From: Balneola vulgaris DSM 17893
GTDB taxonomy: Bacteria; Bacteroidota; Rhodothermia; Balneolales; Balneolaceae
Length of the DNA: 64,000 bases
Assembly: GCF_000375465.1 (NCBI RefSeq)
Contig: NZ_AQXH01000001.1
Span: 310,130-374,129, forward strand
Reading direction: 5' to 3'
Positions 26,710 through 36,906 of the stretch are shown here, in pieces (positions within the stretch are counted from its first letter, which is position 1; each line of letters opens with the position of its first letter). The position numbers and the translations under genes are program-made. A model generated the notes under the pieces. The model made no database searches. It saw only the letters and a list, made by a program, of their open reading frames with translations, and was not told the DNA's origin.

Positions 26710-26886
26710 ATGTGCTTGTTTAGTTTTTTAAATAATACCTGTTGTACTTTCCCGTTAATCGCGTCTAAGATTTTTGACTTAGAGGCGTCATTTATTTTGA
26801 ATACAAACAGGCTATGCCTATAATTGCCTGCCAATCTTACTGGTAAAAATTGAGTTTCCAAAAAAAATAATAAGTCATCCTATTAG

Positions 26887-29877
26887 ATGTTTTCAGATCA
26901 TAAAACGACCAATAAATATCTAGCGTTATTTACCTTTGCAATATCGCTGATCATTTATACCCTTACATTAGCTCCTACCGCAAGTTTCTGGGATGCGGGT
27001 GAGTTTATTGCCGTAGCTCACGGGCTTCAAGTTAACCACCCTCCTGGCGCTCCTTTTTATAGTATTCTTGGTAGAATATTTTCAATGTTTATGCCTACCG
27101 AATATGTGGCACTGAGTATAAACTTCATTAGTGCATTAGCTTCTGCGCTTACAGTAATGCTTCTTTACCTCATTATTATTCGTTTAATAAGAGAATGGAA
27201 AGGTGAGGTATCCGAATACAGTTTAATGGATAAGATTGGAATGTACGGTGGTGCCTTAGTAGGATCGCTCACATTTGCAGTAACGGATACGTTCTGGTTT
27301 AACGCCGTTGAAGCCGAAGTGTACGCGCTTTCCATGTTCTTTACAGCTATTGTAGTATGGTTAGCTCTAAAATGGTCGGAACGCCATGAAGAGCCCTATA
27401 ATGAACGCTGGTTGGTAATGATTGCCTATATGTTTGGCCTTGCAATCGGGGTGCATTTGCTCAATTTACTAGCTCTTTTCTTTGTAGCCCTTATCATTTA
27501 CTTCAAGAAAAAAGATTTAAGCTTGATGTCTTTTGTATGGACTGGTGTAGCTGCTGTAATTTCTTTCTTCCTAATTTATCCAGTTACCATCCAATGGATT
27601 CCAGATTTTTCATCAAAAATTGGTGATGCTACATACGGACTTATAGGTCCCTTAACTTTTATTGCATTAATCATGATCGCTGTAGCTTGGGGTATTTACT
27701 ATACTCAGAAAAAACGCTACCGCTTCGCTAATATAGTTATGATAAGTTATGCGATGATTTTAATAGGATATTCTTCCTATTCAATCATAATGATTCGTTC
27801 AATCGCTGACCCTCCTATCGATGAAAACGATCCTGAAACAGTAGAAGCATTCGTAAAATACCTTAAGAGAGAGCAATACGGTTCTACTCCAATTCTTAAG
27901 GGTAATACATTTGATGAAGTAACGGGGCAAGTAACTCGTGGCGAAAACAACGAAGTATTATTCCCACGTAGGCATTCATCTGACCCTCGCCATGTTGAAT
28001 TCTACTCACGTTATGATAGTGATTGGGACTTTTTCTGGAGTTATCAAGTCAACCATATGTATATCCGATATTTCAATTGGAATTTCATAGGTAGGCAATC
28101 AGATATACAAGATACTGGTTGGCAATCTGGATTTGAACCAGCCAAATATCCCTCTAATAAAGCCAATAATGCTTTTTTCTTTATACCCTTCGTTTTAGGT
28201 TTATTCGGGTTAGTTTACCATTTCAGTGCCGACTGGAAACGAGCCTCGGCTGTGATGGCATTATTTATAGTCACAGGCCTCGCAATTATTGTCTTCTTAA
28301 ACCAACCACCCTTTCAACCAAGGGAGCGAGATTATGCCTATGTTGGCTCATTCTTTGCCTTTGCCATATGGATAGGTATAGGTGTTACAGGGTTAATTGA
28401 TCTTTTAAAGTCCTATATCAAAGAAAATAGTATAGCAGCCTATGCAGTAGTTGGGGTATGTTTATTGGCGTCCCCTGTATGGATGGGCTATCAAAACTGG
28501 GATGACCATGACAGAAGTGAACGTTATGTGGCGCCAGATTATGCCAAGAACTTATTAAATTCACTAGCACCAAATGCTATCGTGTTCACTAATGGTGATA
28601 ATGACACCTTCCCATTATGGTATGCTCAGGAAGTTGAAGGCATCCGAACAGATGTTCGAATTGTATGCCTGAGTTTATTGAATACTGATTGGTATATAAA
28701 ACAGCTACGTGATCAATGGTCGCATGAATCAGCTCCCCTACCAATTAATATGTCGGATAAGGAAGTTGAAGCAATAACGGGGTCAATTACACAATGGCAG
28801 CCTAAACAAATGCAAATTCCGGTAGATAAGGAGATGTTAAAAAAAGCATTTTCAGAAGACCAGAATTACAAAGAAGCTATTGGTGTAAAACAAGCAGACA
28901 TTCCAATATTACAAACAGGAACAGAATTTACAATTCCAGTTGACTCGCTAGATGATGTTATGACGTGGCAATTGGATGGGCGAAGATATAGTACCGATGC
29001 TGAAGGCAATGGTATTTACTTCCTTCAAACTCAAGACCGTATGATACTTGAGTTAATTCAAAGCAATAACTGGTTGCGCCCCATTTACTTTGCTAACACC
29101 GTTTCTTCTCAAAGCCAATTAAATCTTCAGGATTATTTTAGAGCAGAAGGAAAGGCATATCGTTTAGTTCCGAAAAAAATGGACCGTACGTATACCGGTT
29201 ACATCGACGCTGAAGTTCATGCTGAACGTATGAGAAACTTCTCATTCCGCAACTGGAACGACCCTGACGTATATGTGGATGAAAACATACGACGAATGAT
29301 GGGTAACTACCGTTATAGCTTCTTACAACTAGCTGAGCAATTTATAGCTGATGGAAAACCTGATAGTGCTAAATACTGGCTTAAATACGGGGAAGAAAAA
29401 GTTCCATTCAGACCTGATGATGAGGTTACAACTGTTCATATACTATATGCTAATAAATATGCTACCGTTGGCATGTATGATGAAGCTAATAGCATCATGG
29501 ATCGATCTATTGATGAAATTCAGAAGAAAATGAATGACGCATTTTACAAATTCATTGGACTTCAGGATGAAATGAATATGCTAAATGCTGAATACGAACA
29601 AGCACGTCGTAATGCAGATCTTAAGAAGCAACGTACGTTACGTACCAAACTCAATGCAACAATTAGACGAGCACAAGAGCAATCACAAACGGTGATGCGT
29701 GAACGTCAAGTACTTGTATTGTCTCAATATGTGTATTTCAAATCAGGTAATGACGAGAAAGCACTGGCTATTGCTGAATCGACAAACAGTCAGTTTGAAG
29801 GCACACAAATACCCCCTGTGCCAGCTACTAAAGAAGAAACCATGCGTATTGTAACTACACAGTACGGAATCAATTAA
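26887..29877 (+). CDS. DUF2723 GT-C membrane protein (TMEM260-like O-mannosyltransferase family)
   Basis: 996 residues. About eleven membrane helices cover the first 520 residues, with the DUF2723 signature FWDAGEFIAVAHGLQVNHPPGAPFYSILGR near residues 35-64, where the acidic D/E pair is the presumed catalytic site. A large periplasmic part follows (VFTNGDNDTFPLWYAQEVEGIRTDVRIVCLSLLNTDWYIKQL) and then helical repeats rich in charged residues (800-960). Human TMEM260, which shares DUF2723, mannosylates protein serine/threonine; by analogy this may be a protein glycosylation enzyme of the envelope. That function is inferred, not shown. Confidence 0.88.
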   Translation: MFSDHKTTNKYLALFTFAISLIIYTLTLAPTASFWDAGEFIAVAHGLQVNHPPGAPFYSILGRIFSMFMPTEYVALSINFISALASALTVMLLYLIIIRLIREWKGEVSEYSLMDKIGMYGGALVGSLTFAVTDTFWFNAVEAEVYALSMFFTAIVVWLALKWSERHEEPYNERWLVMIAYMFGLAIGVHLLNLLALFFVALIIYFKKKDLSLMSFVWTGVAAVISFFLIYPVTIQWIPDFSSKIGDATYGLIGPLTFIALIMIAVAWGIYYTQKKRYRFANIVMISYAMILIGYSSYSIIMIRSIADPPIDENDPETVEAFVKYLKREQYGSTPILKGNTFDEVTGQVTRGENNEVLFPRRHSSDPRHVEFYSRYDSDWDFFWSYQVNHMYIRYFNWNFIGRQSDIQDTGWQSGFEPAKYPSNKANNAFFFIPFVLGLFGLVYHFSADWKRASAVMALFIVTGLAIIVFLNQPPFQPRERDYAYVGSFFAFAIWIGIGVTGLIDLLKSYIKENSIAAYAVVGVCLLASPVWMGYQNWDDHDRSERYVAPDYAKNLLNSLAPNAIVFTNGDNDTFPLWYAQEVEGIRTDVRIVCLSLLNTDWYIKQLRDQWSHESAPLPINMSDKEVEAITGSITQWQPKQMQIPVDKEMLKKAFSEDQNYKEAIGVKQADIPILQTGTEFTIPVDSLDDVMTWQLDGRRYSTDAEGNGIYFLQTQDRMILELIQSNNWLRPIYFANTVSSQSQLNLQDYFRAEGKAYRLVPKKMDRTYTGYIDAEVHAERMRNFSFRNWNDPDVYVDENIRRMMGNYRYSFLQLAEQFIADGKPDSAKYWLKYGEEKVPFRPDDEVTTVHILYANKYATVGMYDEANSIMDRSIDEIQKKMNDAFYKFIGLQDEMNMLNAEYEQARRNADLKKQRTLRTKLNATIRRAQEQSQTVMRERQVLVLSQYVYFKSGNDEKALAIAESTNSQFEGTQIPPVPATKEETMRIVTTQYGIN

Positions 29878-29894
29878 TCAGTATATTTTTACTT

Positions 29895-29924
29895 AGCTCC
29901 CGGTATCGTATATTGCCGGGAGCT
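29895..29924. other. Perfect 9-bp inverted repeat, hairpin between the DUF2723 gene and the next gene
   Basis: AGCTCCCGG (29895-29903) and CCGGGAGCT (29916-29924) with a 12-nt loop. No T-tract follows on either strand beyond ATATT; it may still end transcription of the DUF2723 gene or lie in the leader of the next gene. Confidence 0.5.
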
Positions 29925-29938
29925 AATATTAGACCATT

Positions 29939-30385
29939 ATGATTCACCAATTTACAGCAGAAAACATATCCACAATCGGTAAAGTACTAGGCGCAGAGCC
30001 AAAACCATTAGGTAAAGACGTATACCGTATTGAAGTTAAAAATGAAGAAGAAAATCGTAAGCTAGCGCTAGAGATTCACCTTGGTCTTGATGTAAATGGC
30101 GAAGAAATGAATATGGTGTCGGTATACGCTTATAATACATTCCTACAGCTACATAATTGTACTGCATTCGTGGCAAGTGACATCCTTCAACAGGTAACCT
30201 TTTTTGGGAAATCAGGAGATAAAACCTCTGGCTTAATCGTTGAGAAAGCGGCTGGATGTTCTCTATATGCTAATGTTGATGAAGCCTTATTAACTGGAGA
30301 TTTCACTCAACTTCCGGAAGATTTGATGATGTGCGGTATTGCATTGTCACTTACAGAATCTATGGATGATGACTTCAGCTTTTAA
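29939..30385 (+). CDS. Hypothetical cytoplasmic protein
   Basis: 148 residues, no signal or membrane segment. Alternating hydrophobic strands (LALEIHLGLDVNGEEMNMVSVYAYNTFLQLHNC) and a C-terminal SGLIVEKAAGCSLYANVDEALLTGDFTQLPEDLMMCG. No family recognised. It lies 8 nt before the GTG of ybeY, so it probably shares that transcript. Confidence 0.75.
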   Translation: MIHQFTAENISTIGKVLGAEPKPLGKDVYRIEVKNEEENRKLALEIHLGLDVNGEEMNMVSVYAYNTFLQLHNCTAFVASDILQQVTFFGKSGDKTSGLIVEKAAGCSLYANVDEALLTGDFTQLPEDLMMCGIALSLTESMDDDFSF

Positions 30386-30393
30386 TGTAAGCC

Positions 30394-30837
30394 GTGCCTA
30401 CATCCCACAACCTGCAAATATTTAATACTACCGAACTAGCGCTGCCAATAAGCGAGAATACGGCTTTTAAATTATTAGAAGCAATTCAAAAAGGTGAAGA
30501 AATACTCTTTGAATCGGTTGAAGTAGCCTATGTTGATGAACAAGAAATAGTTCGTATCAATAAAGAGTTTTTAAGCCGAGATTATATTACCGATATCATT
30601 TCCTTCAGGTATGATGATGACTCCTACGACAATGAAGGCATAGAAGGAACTTTATACTGCTGTTTACCTCGAATTATTGAACAAGCCGATGAATTCGGTG
30701 AAGATAAAACAACAGAAACCTATCGTATATTGGCGCATGGATTATTGCATTTATGTGGTTATGATGACCAAACCGATTCAGAAAAAGCCAAGATGACTGA
30801 ACTTGAAAATCTGTATTTATCTTTGATTTTAAAGTAA
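30394..30837 (+). CDS. ybeY: Endoribonuclease YbeY
   Basis: 147 residues, GTG start 8 nt after the preceding gene. YbeY is a zinc-dependent single-strand endoribonuclease needed for 16S rRNA 3' maturation. The fold starts with YVDEQEIVRINKEFLSRDYITDIISFRYDDD (the 'N-x-x-Y-R-x-x-x-x-P-T-D-V-L-S-F' family block, here RDYITDIISF). The zinc motif reads HGLLHLCGYDD, with H115 and H119 present and Asp125 where most members have the third His, a substitution common in Bacteroidota. Confidence 0.92.
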   Translation: MPTSHNLQIFNTTELALPISENTAFKLLEAIQKGEEILFESVEVAYVDEQEIVRINKEFLSRDYITDIISFRYDDDSYDNEGIEGTLYCCLPRIIEQADEFGEDKTTETYRILAHGLLHLCGYDDQTDSEKAKMTELENLYLSLILK

Positions 30838-30881
30838 CCCATATCTGATTCTCTCGTAGTGGCCATAAAATTATCTTTAGC

Positions 30882-32039
30882 ATGGCAGAACAAAACAAAA
30901 GTATTATAAAAGACCGATCCAAAGAATACGGAAAACAACTTTGGTCACTTATTCAAAAACAGATCGATAATCAGTCAGATTCCGATCAACAAAAAGTAAC
31001 TCGAACTCCCCTTCCCAAAAAAGAGTCAGAACATAAGTATCTTCTAAAACTACTCTTTCTCTTCCCTGTACTTTTAGTAATTACATTTAGCTTTTCATTT
31101 TATTGGGATTTTGATGGACTTCAAACAGAAGTATTTGGCTTCTTAATTGAATTTGAAGGACTCATGAGGATATTGAGCATTAGTGGATTGATTGGCTTTT
31201 TAACAAATTGGCTTGCCATTACCATGTTATTTAGGCCCAATAAAAGAAGACCGATATTTGGTCAAGGCCTGATTCCTGCTCAAAAAGATCGTATCTCATA
31301 TCGACTTGCAGCCGCTGTAAGTGAAGATTTAATCAACCCAGAGATCATTAAGCGTAAGATTCATGAGTCGAATGCCATTGCCAAATACCGTGAGCAAGCA
31401 ACTGAATATATCCGGCAAGTAATTGATGACCCAGACTTTAGGACGGAATTAAAAGCCTTAGCCGTTAACTATGTAGACGAAATGGTAGCACAGCCTGAGG
31501 TTAGAGCTACGATAGCAAAATCTATAATGAGGCAAATTGAGGATAACATAGAAGAAAACACCTTTGAAAAGGTAGCTTTGAAGGCCTATTCATTTTTGAA
31601 AGGTCAGGAAATGCAAGATTTGGTTGAGGACGCACTCACTAAGTTACCAGGCGGAGTTGAAAAAGGTTTAGATAAAATGGACGAATTCTTGGATGAGTTA
31701 CCAGATAAAATTAATCGACATAGCGACACCATTGAGGATCTTGTAACCACTTTACTATATAAACTTGTAAATCAATTAGATGTTCATGCCTTAGTTGAAG
31801 ATAATCTTCGTGAATACGACGAAAAAAGACTTGAGCGATTGATAAAAAACGCCAGTAACGATCAACTGCAATACATTCAATATTTAGGGGCCGTATTAGG
31901 AACTTTAGGTGGTTTTATTATTTGGAAACCAATTGGTAGCCTTTTGTTGTTGGTAGTAATAATTTCGATTACTTTTGGAGTCGATACTCTTTTATTTCAC
32001 TATCAAAAAAAGAGTACATCTACAGAGGTCGTCGACTAA
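30882..32039 (+). CDS. DUF445 family membrane protein
   Basis: 385 residues. An N-terminal membrane helix (YLLKLLFLFPVLLVITFSFSFYW) and a second (LIGFLTNWLAITMLF) lead to the DUF445 landmark GFLTNWLAITMLFRPNKRRPIFGQGLIPAQKDRI. The middle is long alpha-helical coiled coil (residues 130-340), and the C-terminus has a last membrane segment (ILGTLGGFIIWKPIGSLLLLVVIIS). Function unknown; the coiled-coil middle suggests an elongated envelope protein. Confidence 0.9.
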   Translation: MAEQNKSIIKDRSKEYGKQLWSLIQKQIDNQSDSDQQKVTRTPLPKKESEHKYLLKLLFLFPVLLVITFSFSFYWDFDGLQTEVFGFLIEFEGLMRILSISGLIGFLTNWLAITMLFRPNKRRPIFGQGLIPAQKDRISYRLAAAVSEDLINPEIIKRKIHESNAIAKYREQATEYIRQVIDDPDFRTELKALAVNYVDEMVAQPEVRATIAKSIMRQIEDNIEENTFEKVALKAYSFLKGQEMQDLVEDALTKLPGGVEKGLDKMDEFLDELPDKINRHSDTIEDLVTTLLYKLVNQLDVHALVEDNLREYDEKRLERLIKNASNDQLQYIQYLGAVLGTLGGFIIWKPIGSLLLLVVIISITFGVDTLLFHYQKKSTSTEVVD

Positions 32040-32060
32040 CAAATTGCTTAACTAACAGAT

Positions 32061-33722
32061 ATGTTCAAAAATTATATCTCACTGATTGCTCTAATTTTAG
32101 TAATCGGTTGTTCTTCTAGTCAAAACACGGTAAAAAGAAACCCTTCAAACACTTCTGAAAATAGATCAACTGAACCGGTTGTAGAAATTACGGTAAATGA
32201 AGCCACAGAAAACTGGCATCACACAGATCCTAACAGTAAAAATGGTTTTGAAGGAATTGGTTCAGAAAAAGCTTATTCCGAATTATTAGTCAATAAAAGC
32301 CCGAAGAAAAAAGTTGTTGTAGCGGTCATTGACTCTGGCGTAGATATTGAACACGAAGATTTAAGTGCGAATATTTGGATAAATGAAGATGAGATTGCTG
32401 GAAACGGCATAGATGATGACGATAACGGTTACGTTGATGACATCCATGGGTGGAATTTCATTGGTGGTAAAGATGGGAGTCATGTAAATAAAGATACCTA
32501 CGAAGTAACCCGCATATATAATAGGCTTCATGAAAAATTTAAAGATGACGACTTTGTAATTGTATCTAAAAAGGATTCAGAAGAATTTGCCTTATATGAG
32601 GAAGTAAAGGCTGAATTAGAAAAAAACCGTTTAGAAGCCAAGCAAAACTACAATAATTTAGTACAAGTTAAGCAAGCTTTAGAGGGTGCAAAAAGTGTGC
32701 TTGGTGTGTCTTCAATTGATTCTATTTCAGTTGACAAATTAAAGCCCTCCCCTTCAGATAATGCCTATGAACAACAAGCGAAGCAGATGTTCATGTATTT
32801 TAAAAGCAATGGTGTAAAGGAAGAGGATATTGAAGAAGCTTATAATCACTTCGATAAAATGTATAACTATGCCTATAACACAGATTTTGACCCTCGGCAT
32901 ATTGTAGGTGATGATTTTTCAGATTTATCGAACCGATATTACGGTAATAATGATGTTAAAGGTCCTAGAAGTAATCATGGTACTCATGTAGCTGGAATTA
33001 TTGGGGCCGTAAGAAATAACAATAAAGGCATGAATGGTGTTGCGAACCATGTTTCGATTATGGTATTACGTGCCGTTCCAGATGGTGATGAGCGAGATAA
33101 AGATGTTGGTAATGCTATCCGGTATGCCGTTGAAAACGGGGCTGACATTATCAATATGAGTTTCGGAAAAGATTATTCGCCCCGTAAATTTTATGTTGAT
33201 GAAGCGTTAAAGTTTGCGGACGAACAAGGCGTACTTGTTGTTCATGCAGCAGGAAATTCAGGTGCGAACATTGACTCTACAAACAACTTTCCTAACAAGT
33301 TTTATACAGAAGGTGGTAGTATGCAAAACTACATCACAGTTGGAGCATCCTCTTGGGAAGGTGATTCTCTCCTAGCGTCCTCTTTCACAAATTACGGCAA
33401 TCGAGTTGATATATTCGCGCCTGGTGTATCTATATACTCAACTTACCCTGAGAATACTTACAAAGCAGAAGACGGTACAAGTATGGCTAGTCCAGTGGTA
33501 GCGGGGGCTGCAGCACTTATAATGGCATATTACCCTGAATTAAGTGCTCAAGAGGTAAAGCAATTACTGATCAGTAGCGCTACAAATCATTCTAATCGAA
33601 TTGTTTATAAGCCTGGTACTGATGAGGCCGTACCTTTCGGAAGTTTATCAGCCTCAGGTGGACTATTGAATATATATAATGCCCTTTTAAAGTCTGAGAA
33701 TAAAACATTAGGCACCCACTGA
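32061..33722 (+). CDS. S8 family serine protease, lipoprotein
   Basis: 553 residues. A lipoprotein signal (ILVIGCSSS, Cys17) anchors it to a membrane. The subtilisin catalytic triad is complete: D91 (VVAVIDSGVDIEHED), H306 (SNHGTHVAG) and S474 (DGTSMASPVVAG), with oxyanion N399 (HAAGNSG). Between D91 and H306 there are about 215 residues, of which 140-300 form a charged, helical insertion not in the classic subtilisin core but usual in Bacteroidota S8 lipoproteins. It may process surface proteins. Confidence 0.94.
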   Translation: MFKNYISLIALILVIGCSSSQNTVKRNPSNTSENRSTEPVVEITVNEATENWHHTDPNSKNGFEGIGSEKAYSELLVNKSPKKKVVVAVIDSGVDIEHEDLSANIWINEDEIAGNGIDDDDNGYVDDIHGWNFIGGKDGSHVNKDTYEVTRIYNRLHEKFKDDDFVIVSKKDSEEFALYEEVKAELEKNRLEAKQNYNNLVQVKQALEGAKSVLGVSSIDSISVDKLKPSPSDNAYEQQAKQMFMYFKSNGVKEEDIEEAYNHFDKMYNYAYNTDFDPRHIVGDDFSDLSNRYYGNNDVKGPRSNHGTHVAGIIGAVRNNNKGMNGVANHVSIMVLRAVPDGDERDKDVGNAIRYAVENGADIINMSFGKDYSPRKFYVDEALKFADEQGVLVVHAAGNSGANIDSTNNFPNKFYTEGGSMQNYITVGASSWEGDSLLASSFTNYGNRVDIFAPGVSIYSTYPENTYKAEDGTSMASPVVAGAAALIMAYYPELSAQEVKQLLISSATNHSNRIVYKPGTDEAVPFGSLSASGGLLNIYNALLKSENKTLGTH

Positions 33723-33723
33723 T

Positions 33724-35172
33724 TTGAGTAAAGCCGATTCTTATTTTGATGCATTTGTTATAGGATCAGGTCCCAATGGCTTTTCTTCTGCTATTACTTT
33801 AGCTGAACAAGGATTAAAAGTAAAAATCATTGAAGCCAAAGATACTATTGGTGGAGGTACGCGAACTAAGGAAATAACCTCAGCAGGTTTTTTACACGAT
33901 ATATGTTCAGCCGTACACCCTACAGCAGCTGGCTCGCCTATCTTCAATAAATTACCCTTAGCAAAACACGGCTTAGAGTGGATTCAACCAGAGATTGGTG
34001 TTGCTCATCCCTTGGATAATGGGGATGCGGTTATCATTGAAAAATCATTTGAGAACACTTTAGCTCGCTTAGGCAAAGATGCAAAAGGTTATAAAAGCCT
34101 CTTCCAAGGATTTATAAACTCTTGGGATAAACTCTCTTCAGATGTGTTCTCAAATTTAAGAATACCATCGCACCCACTTACTATGGCACGCTTTGGGTGG
34201 TATGGTATGTTTTCAGCTAAAATTATAGCGGATAGTTTTTTCAAAAATGAACGCACTAAAGCTTATTTCGCAGGTTTAGCTGCTCACAGCATCATTCCAT
34301 TAGAAAAAGCATTTACGGCTTCATTTGGTTTAATATTAGGAACCTCTGTGCACACTGTTGGTTGGCCCATTGCAAAAGGTGGTTCACAATCTATTACCAA
34401 TGCGTTACAGGCTCATTTTCTAAGCTTAGGAGGCGAAGTTGAGTTAAATAGACCTATAACATCCATTCATGAATTGCCGGAAGGAAAACCAATTCTCTTT
34501 GACCTTACTCCACATCAAATAGTAGATATTGTTGAAGATAAACTTCCATCATCTACCAAGAAAAAATTAGGTGATTATGTATATGGACCAGGTGCATTCA
34601 AAGTAGATTTTGCGCTTTCTGAACCTGTTCCTTGGGTGAACGAAGAGTGTAAAAAAGCAGGTACTCTTCACTTAGGAGGTACTTTTAATGAACTTGCAAA
34701 AGCTGAACGGGAAGTATGGAATGCCATTCACCCAGATAACCCTTATGTGTTAATCGCACAACCAACTGCTTCTGATCCCAGTAGAGCCCCTGAAGGCAAA
34801 CATGTTTTATGGAGTTATTGCCACGTACCCAATGGAAGTAAAACTGATATGAAAGAGGCTATTATTAAACAAATTGAGCGATATGCACCCGGTTTTAGAG
34901 ATACTATTATTGAATCACATTCGATGTCAGCCACTCAGTTTCAAAAATATAATCCGAATTATATTGGTGGCGATATAAACGGAGGAGCTCAAACACTCTC
35001 ACAGCTCTTTGGTCGACCATTATTAAAGTGGGATCCTTACGATCTACCTGTCGAAAACCTTTATATATGTTCCTCTTCTACCCCTCCAGGAGGCGGTGTT
35101 CATGGCATGAGTGGATTCTACGCTGCAAAAAGTGTTTTACGTAAAGAATATGGGATTAAGACTACGCTCTAA
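33724..35172 (+). CDS. FAD-dependent oxidoreductase (PYROXD2/CrtI-like)
   Basis: 482 residues, TTG start 1 nt after the protease stop. The FAD-binding Rossmann motif VIGSGPNGFSSAITLAEQGLKVKIIEA at 12-38 and GGGTRTKEITSAGFLHDICSAVHPTA give the phytoene-desaturase-type layout; PYROXD2 proteins share the same start. The C-terminus GGGVHGMSGFYAAKSVL is the usual second FAD contact. Carotenoid desaturation is possible but the closest resemblance in my memory is to PYROXD2, whose substrate is unknown, so the function is left open. It is far from the carotenoid-like genes at 50.8-53.8 kb. Confidence 0.88.
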   Translation: MSKADSYFDAFVIGSGPNGFSSAITLAEQGLKVKIIEAKDTIGGGTRTKEITSAGFLHDICSAVHPTAAGSPIFNKLPLAKHGLEWIQPEIGVAHPLDNGDAVIIEKSFENTLARLGKDAKGYKSLFQGFINSWDKLSSDVFSNLRIPSHPLTMARFGWYGMFSAKIIADSFFKNERTKAYFAGLAAHSIIPLEKAFTASFGLILGTSVHTVGWPIAKGGSQSITNALQAHFLSLGGEVELNRPITSIHELPEGKPILFDLTPHQIVDIVEDKLPSSTKKKLGDYVYGPGAFKVDFALSEPVPWVNEECKKAGTLHLGGTFNELAKAEREVWNAIHPDNPYVLIAQPTASDPSRAPEGKHVLWSYCHVPNGSKTDMKEAIIKQIERYAPGFRDTIIESHSMSATQFQKYNPNYIGGDINGGAQTLSQLFGRPLLKWDPYDLPVENLYICSSSTPPGGGVHGMSGFYAAKSVLRKEYGIKTTL

Positions 35173-35196
35173 GTAAAGATTCTCGTATTTTTAGGC

Positions 35197-36900
35197 ATGC
35201 TAAAAGCACTTAAAAACTTAACTGGCAATTACTCCAAAACTCCATCCTATTCCCGCAATATTAGCTTATCCAAAAAATGGGCTTTTATATCTGGATTTAT
35301 AGCACTTCTTGTATCCATTCCCATACTATCTGTGCTATCCTCATTTTTCATCTCATCGGGTGAAATATGGAGTCATTTAGCGAGTACGGTACTTAGTAGT
35401 TATGTGATCAATTCACTCATATTGATCGTTGGAGTATCAACAGGAGTAATTTTAATTGGTGTATCGTTAGCATGGGTTATTACCATGTGTTCTTTCCCTG
35501 GGCAAAAGTACTTTGAATGGGCTGCGGTACTACCCTTTTCAATTCCAGCTTATTTATTGGCCTACATTTATACTGATTTTTTAGGTATTGCAGGTACTTT
35601 TCAATCATTTATAAGGGGAAATTTTGGCTTAGAAATTGGTGATTATTTTTTCCCAGAAATTCGCTCAGTATGGGGCGCTGTGCTCATTATGACACTAGCC
35701 TTCTACCCTTATGTTTACATGTTGGCCAGATCAGCATTTTTAAACCAATCTACTTCATTATTCGAAGCAAGTAGGATCATGGGTTATAGCTCAACACAAA
35801 GTTTTTATAAGGTAGCTTTACCGTTGGCACGCCCTGGAATTGCTGCAGGATTAGCACTCGCATTAATGGAAACGTTAAATGATTTTGGTACCGTTCAGTA
35901 CTTTGGTGTGCAAACATTTACAACAGGTATTTATCGAACCTGGTTTGGTTTAGGAGAACGTCCAACTGCGGCCCAATTAGCTGGTTTTCTATTATTATTT
36001 ATCATAGTGCTCTTAATTGTAGAACGCTGGTCAAGATCTAAAATAAAAGACCAAGTTAATGTAACCGCACGCTTTAAGCGCATTCAAAAATTTGAATTGA
36101 ATGGAGTAAAAAAATATGCTGCCATCGTTTTATGCTCCATACCGGTAATACTTGGTTTTATTCTTCCTGTAGTATTGCTCATACTCATGTTTTTAAATAA
36201 TCTTGATTCCGTAAATACGAGATTTATAATCTATGCACTAAACACACTAAGCGTAGCCGCTATAGCTGGGGTAATTACTGTAAGCCTTGCTTTGTTAATG
36301 GCATATTCATCGCGATTAAATCCTACGAAATTAATCAGAGGCTTGAATCAGTTTGGTGCCTTAGGATATGCGATACCAGGTTCCGTAATTGCTGTTGGAA
36401 TTCTTATCCCTTTTGGTTGGCTTGATAATACCATTGATTCATTCGCTCGTTCAAATTTTGAAACCTCTACTGGTTTATTATTAAGTGGAACTCTGTTCGC
36501 AATGATATTTGCGTATGTAGTGCGTTTTCTATCGGTATCCTATAATGGAATCCATTCTAGTCTTCAAAAAATATCCTCTAATGTAGATGAAGCATCACGA
36601 GGCATGGGATATAATTTCACTCAGATACTTCGCAAAATTCATATACCTATACTATCAGGAAGTCTAGTATCAGCTTTTCTGTTAGTATTTGTTGATGTAA
36701 TGAAAGAATTACCTGCTACCATCATTATTAGGCCATTTAACTTTGATACCTTAGCCGTTCAGGTGTACCGCTTAGCTTCAGACGAACGCCTCGGAGAATC
36801 CTCTGGAGCAGCTCTTGCCATTGTATTGGTTGGTATAATTCCTGTTATACTACTTAGTAAAACCATTACTAAAACTCGTAAAACAGATAAAAATCTATAG
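35197..36900 (+). CDS. Ferric iron ABC transporter permease (FbpB/AfuB-like), two fused permease units
   Basis: 567 residues with two sets of about six membrane helices. Each half contains an inner-membrane permease loop: EASRIMGYSSTQSFYKVALPLARPGIAAGLAL (first) and EASRGMGYNFTQILRKIHIPILSGSLVSAF (second), the EAA-type contact with the ATPase. This twin-domain arrangement is typical of FbpB iron(III) permeases. The matching binding protein is the convergent gene downstream. No ATP-binding subunit is encoded in this part of the window. Confidence 0.9.
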   Translation: MLKALKNLTGNYSKTPSYSRNISLSKKWAFISGFIALLVSIPILSVLSSFFISSGEIWSHLASTVLSSYVINSLILIVGVSTGVILIGVSLAWVITMCSFPGQKYFEWAAVLPFSIPAYLLAYIYTDFLGIAGTFQSFIRGNFGLEIGDYFFPEIRSVWGAVLIMTLAFYPYVYMLARSAFLNQSTSLFEASRIMGYSSTQSFYKVALPLARPGIAAGLALALMETLNDFGTVQYFGVQTFTTGIYRTWFGLGERPTAAQLAGFLLLFIIVLLIVERWSRSKIKDQVNVTARFKRIQKFELNGVKKYAAIVLCSIPVILGFILPVVLLILMFLNNLDSVNTRFIIYALNTLSVAAIAGVITVSLALLMAYSSRLNPTKLIRGLNQFGALGYAIPGSVIAVGILIPFGWLDNTIDSFARSNFETSTGLLLSGTLFAMIFAYVVRFLSVSYNGIHSSLQKISSNVDEASRGMGYNFTQILRKIHIPILSGSLVSAFLLVFVDVMKELPATIIIRPFNFDTLAVQVYRLASDERLGESSGAALAIVLVGIIPVILLSKTITKTRKTDKNL

Positions 36901-36906
36901 CAAAAA

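Noticed and set aside
26710-26886. Possible RNA gene or riboswitch between NSS transporter and DUF2723 gene
   Set aside because: AT-rich intergenic DNA without a recognisable stem or terminator; only promoter space is likely.
33724-35172. Carotenoid desaturase (CrtI)
   Set aside because: The GGGTRTKEITSAGFLHD start fits PYROXD2 at least as well, and no carotenoid gene is adjacent; left as a general FAD oxidoreductase.
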